Shown: in pieces, positions 30,982 to 32,690 of the stretch
How the letters are laid out: every line of letters begins with the position of its first letter
Numbering within the stretch: position 1 is the first letter of the stretch
Source: an uncultured Saprospiraceae bacterium
GTDB lineage: Bacteria > Bacteroidota > Bacteroidia > Chitinophagales > Saprospiraceae
DNA: 32,690 nt
NCBI GenBank assembly: GCA_937974625.1
Contig: CALJVJ010000044.1
Location: forward strand, 1-32,690
Reading direction: 5' to 3'
Notes under the pieces: generated by a model
What the model was told of the DNA's origin: nothing
What the model saw: only the letters and a program-made list of their open reading frames with translations
Databases searched by the model: none
Translations under genes and position numbers: made by a program

Positions 30982-32690
30982 ATGATAAATCGAAATTCCC
31001 TTCTTTTGTGCTTCTTTGCGATTTGTTTCTTTTCTTGTTCCTCTACTAAAAATATTCAAACCGCTAGTCCTACCAATATTTCCTTTGAAATAACTTTACC
31101 TACAACTTTAAGTAATCAATCTTTAGATGGTCGCTTATTATTATTGATTGCTAATAACGAAGAAAAAGAACCTCGTTTTCAACTCTCCGATGGCCCAAAC
31201 TCTCAATTGGCCTTTGGCATAGATGTGGAAAATTTTGGTGGTAATCAAAAAGCTACCTTTGATGCTACTGCTTTTGGCTACCCTTTAAAAAGCATAACGG
31301 ATATTCCTAAAGGAGAATACTATATCCAGGCGTTGCTAAATGTGTATGAAACGTTCAATCGGGCAGATGGGCATATCGTTAAATTACCTGAAGATAATGG
31401 GGAAGGGCAACAATGGAATCGGTCTCCAGGGAATGTGTACAGCACGCCCCAAAAGGTATTGATTGACCCTGCGCAAAAGACCGCTATTAAAATTGAACTA
31501 GACCAAAAAATACAACCTATTGAACCGCCTAAAGACAGTAAATATATCAAGCATATTAAAATTAAAAGCGAGTTATTATCTAAATTTTGGGGTAGAGATA
31601 TGTATTTAGGTGCACACGTTTTACTCCCCGAAGGTTTCGACGAACATCCAGAGGTAAAATATCCTTTAGCCATCATGCATGGACATTTTCCTTATGATTT
31701 TGGTGGTTTTCGCACAGACCCGCCTGACCCTAATTTAAAACCTACTTTTAGTGCTCGTTTTGGCATTGATGGCTATAATGTTCTAGAACAACAAGAAGCG
31801 CATGATTTTTATAAGTTGTGGACGAGTCCAAAATTCCCCAGAGTTTTAGCCATAAAGATTCAACATGCCAATCAATATTATGATGATTCTTATGCCGTCA
31901 ATTCTGAAAATTTAGGGCCTTATGGAGATGCTATTACTTATGAATTGATTCCACATATTGAAAAACAATTTCGAGGGATTGGCGAAGGTTGGGCAAGATT
32001 TGTTTATGGTGGTTCGACTGGTGGTTGGGAAGCTTTGGCTGTCCAGGTTAAATATCCTGATGAATACAATGGCTGCTATGCAGCATGCCCTGACCCGATA
32101 GATTTTCGAGCGTATTGTTTGGTAGATTTGTATAAAGATAAAAACGCTTATTTTTTAGAAAGTGATTTTAAACAAACACCTCGTCCGATGCATCGAGATT
32201 ATTTGGGGCGGGTTAGTTCTACTTTGCAGGAAGCCAATTATCGAGAGTTAGTTTTGGGTACCAAAAGTCGTTCAGGACAACAATGGGATATTTGGGAAGC
32301 GGTATTTTCTCCTGTTGGTGAAGATGGTTACCCTAAACGGATTTGGAATAAAATGACAGGGGAAATTAACCCAGAAGTCGCTAATTATTGGAAAGAAAAT
32401 TATGACTTGACTTATATTATGAAAAGAGATTGGGCGACTATTGGCCCAAAACTCAAAGGTAAAATAAACCTCTATTGTGGCGATATGGATAATTATTACC
32501 TCAATAACGCCGTATACCTCGCCGAAGATTTTTTAGAAAGTACTTCCGAACCTTATTATGATGGCGAAGTAGATTATGGCGAATTAGCCGAACATTGTTG
32601 GAATGGTGACCAAACGCAACCGAATGCCATTTCTAGATTGCGGTATCATTCTATGTTTATTTCTAAATGGGCTAAGGAGATTGGGAAGCG
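30982..32690 (+). CDS. Lipoprotein esterase, alpha/beta-hydrolase fold (cut by right edge)
   Basis: The frame is open from ATG 30982 to the last base (at least 569 residues). The signal is a lipoprotein type (MINRNSLLLCFFAICFFSC, Cys19). Residues about 30-170 form a beta-rich domain with tail-tube-like turns (TFDATAFGYPLKSITDIPKGEYYIQALLNVY). A hydrolase domain resembling the enterochelin-esterase/putative-esterase family (PF00756) follows, with KYPLAIMHGHFPYDFGG and the nucleophile elbow GGSTGGWEAL (Ser345). A candidate acid/base region is GKINLYCGDMDNYYLNN, and the EHCWNGD segment may supply the His. The substrate is unknown; a periplasmic or surface ester hydrolase is likely. No gene neighbour suggests siderophore use. 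The C-terminus lies outside the window. Confidence 0.85.
   Translation, partial: MINRNSLLLCFFAICFFSCSSTKNIQTASPTNISFEITLPTTLSNQSLDGRLLLLIANNEEKEPRFQLSDGPNSQLAFGIDVENFGGNQKATFDATAFGYPLKSITDIPKGEYYIQALLNVYETFNRADGHIVKLPEDNGEGQQWNRSPGNVYSTPQKVLIDPAQKTAIKIELDQKIQPIEPPKDSKYIKHIKIKSELLSKFWGRDMYLGAHVLLPEGFDEHPEVKYPLAIMHGHFPYDFGGFRTDPPDPNLKPTFSARFGIDGYNVLEQQEAHDFYKLWTSPKFPRVLAIKIQHANQYYDDSYAVNSENLGPYGDAITYELIPHIEKQFRGIGEGWARFVYGGSTGGWEALAVQVKYPDEYNGCYAACPDPIDFRAYCLVDLYKDKNAYFLESDFKQTPRPMHRDYLGRVSSTLQEANYRELVLGTKSRSGQQWDIWEAVFSPVGEDGYPKRIWNKMTGEINPEVANYWKENYDLTYIMKRDWATIGPKLKGKINLYCGDMDNYYLNNAVYLAEDFLESTSEPYYDGEVDYGELAEHCWNGDQTQPNAISRLRYHSMFISKWAKEIGK

Overview
The window (32,690 bases, AT-rich) looks like chromosomal DNA from a Bacteroidota bacterium, probably a Saprospiria-like lineage. 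Supporting features are an IleS of the eukaryote-like type with the Bacteroidota C-terminal extension, a Bacteroidota-type LptD next to a divergent cell-wall amidase, secreted proteins whose signal peptides end in Q or at a lipobox Cys, and several upstream matches to TAnnTTTG, the -7 element of the Bacteroidota primary sigma factor. The order-level placement is inference. I see no tRNA, rRNA, CRISPR array, transposase or phage gene.

Layout. 1-2074: 3' part of ileS and its terminator. 2123-6490: the most accessory-looking stretch, with a secreted leucine-rich-repeat protein, a small two-domain S1 protein, a sterol-desaturase-family membrane enzyme, a lipoprotein of unknown function and an RDD membrane protein. 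It carries three copies of a roughly 50-base repeat that folds into two hairpins. 6742-8558: M23/LysM envelope peptidase, a PadR regulator overlapping it, and a DUF2087 protein. 8684-11279: dnaX, then a convergent HAD phosphatase. 11481-16403: a methionine-rich secreted repeat protein, a cell-wall amidase, and divergent lptD. 16404-18582: a 575-base gap with A/T palindromes, then rpoN. 18629-21485: a manganese-type ABC binding protein and an MntR-type repressor on the minus strand, divergent from recO, with a DtxR-type operator in the divergent gap; then a 41-residue membrane peptide. 21665-22561: EamA transporter. 22834-25608: 2-oxoglutarate dehydrogenase E1. 25776-27481: a pentapeptide-repeat protein and a convergent TPR protein. 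28299-32690: a rhodanese lipoprotein, uvrB, and a lipoprotein esterase that runs off the right edge.

How the genes work together. Most are housekeeping genes in short transcription units, many ending in clear Rho-independent terminators. One group serves replication and repair (dnaX, recO, uvrB). A second serves the envelope (M23/LysM peptidase, amidase, LptD). The mntR/binding-protein pair forms a small metal-homeostasis unit whose likely operator also lies against the recO promoter. No complete new multi-gene defence or biosynthetic system is visible. The most novel signal is the twin-hairpin repeat: its third copy is inverted, aligns without gaps to the others, and keeps both stems through paired base changes. 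The next most interesting are the 16-residue Met-rich repeat protein, the palindromic operator between mntR and recO, and the coupled peptidase-PadR pair.
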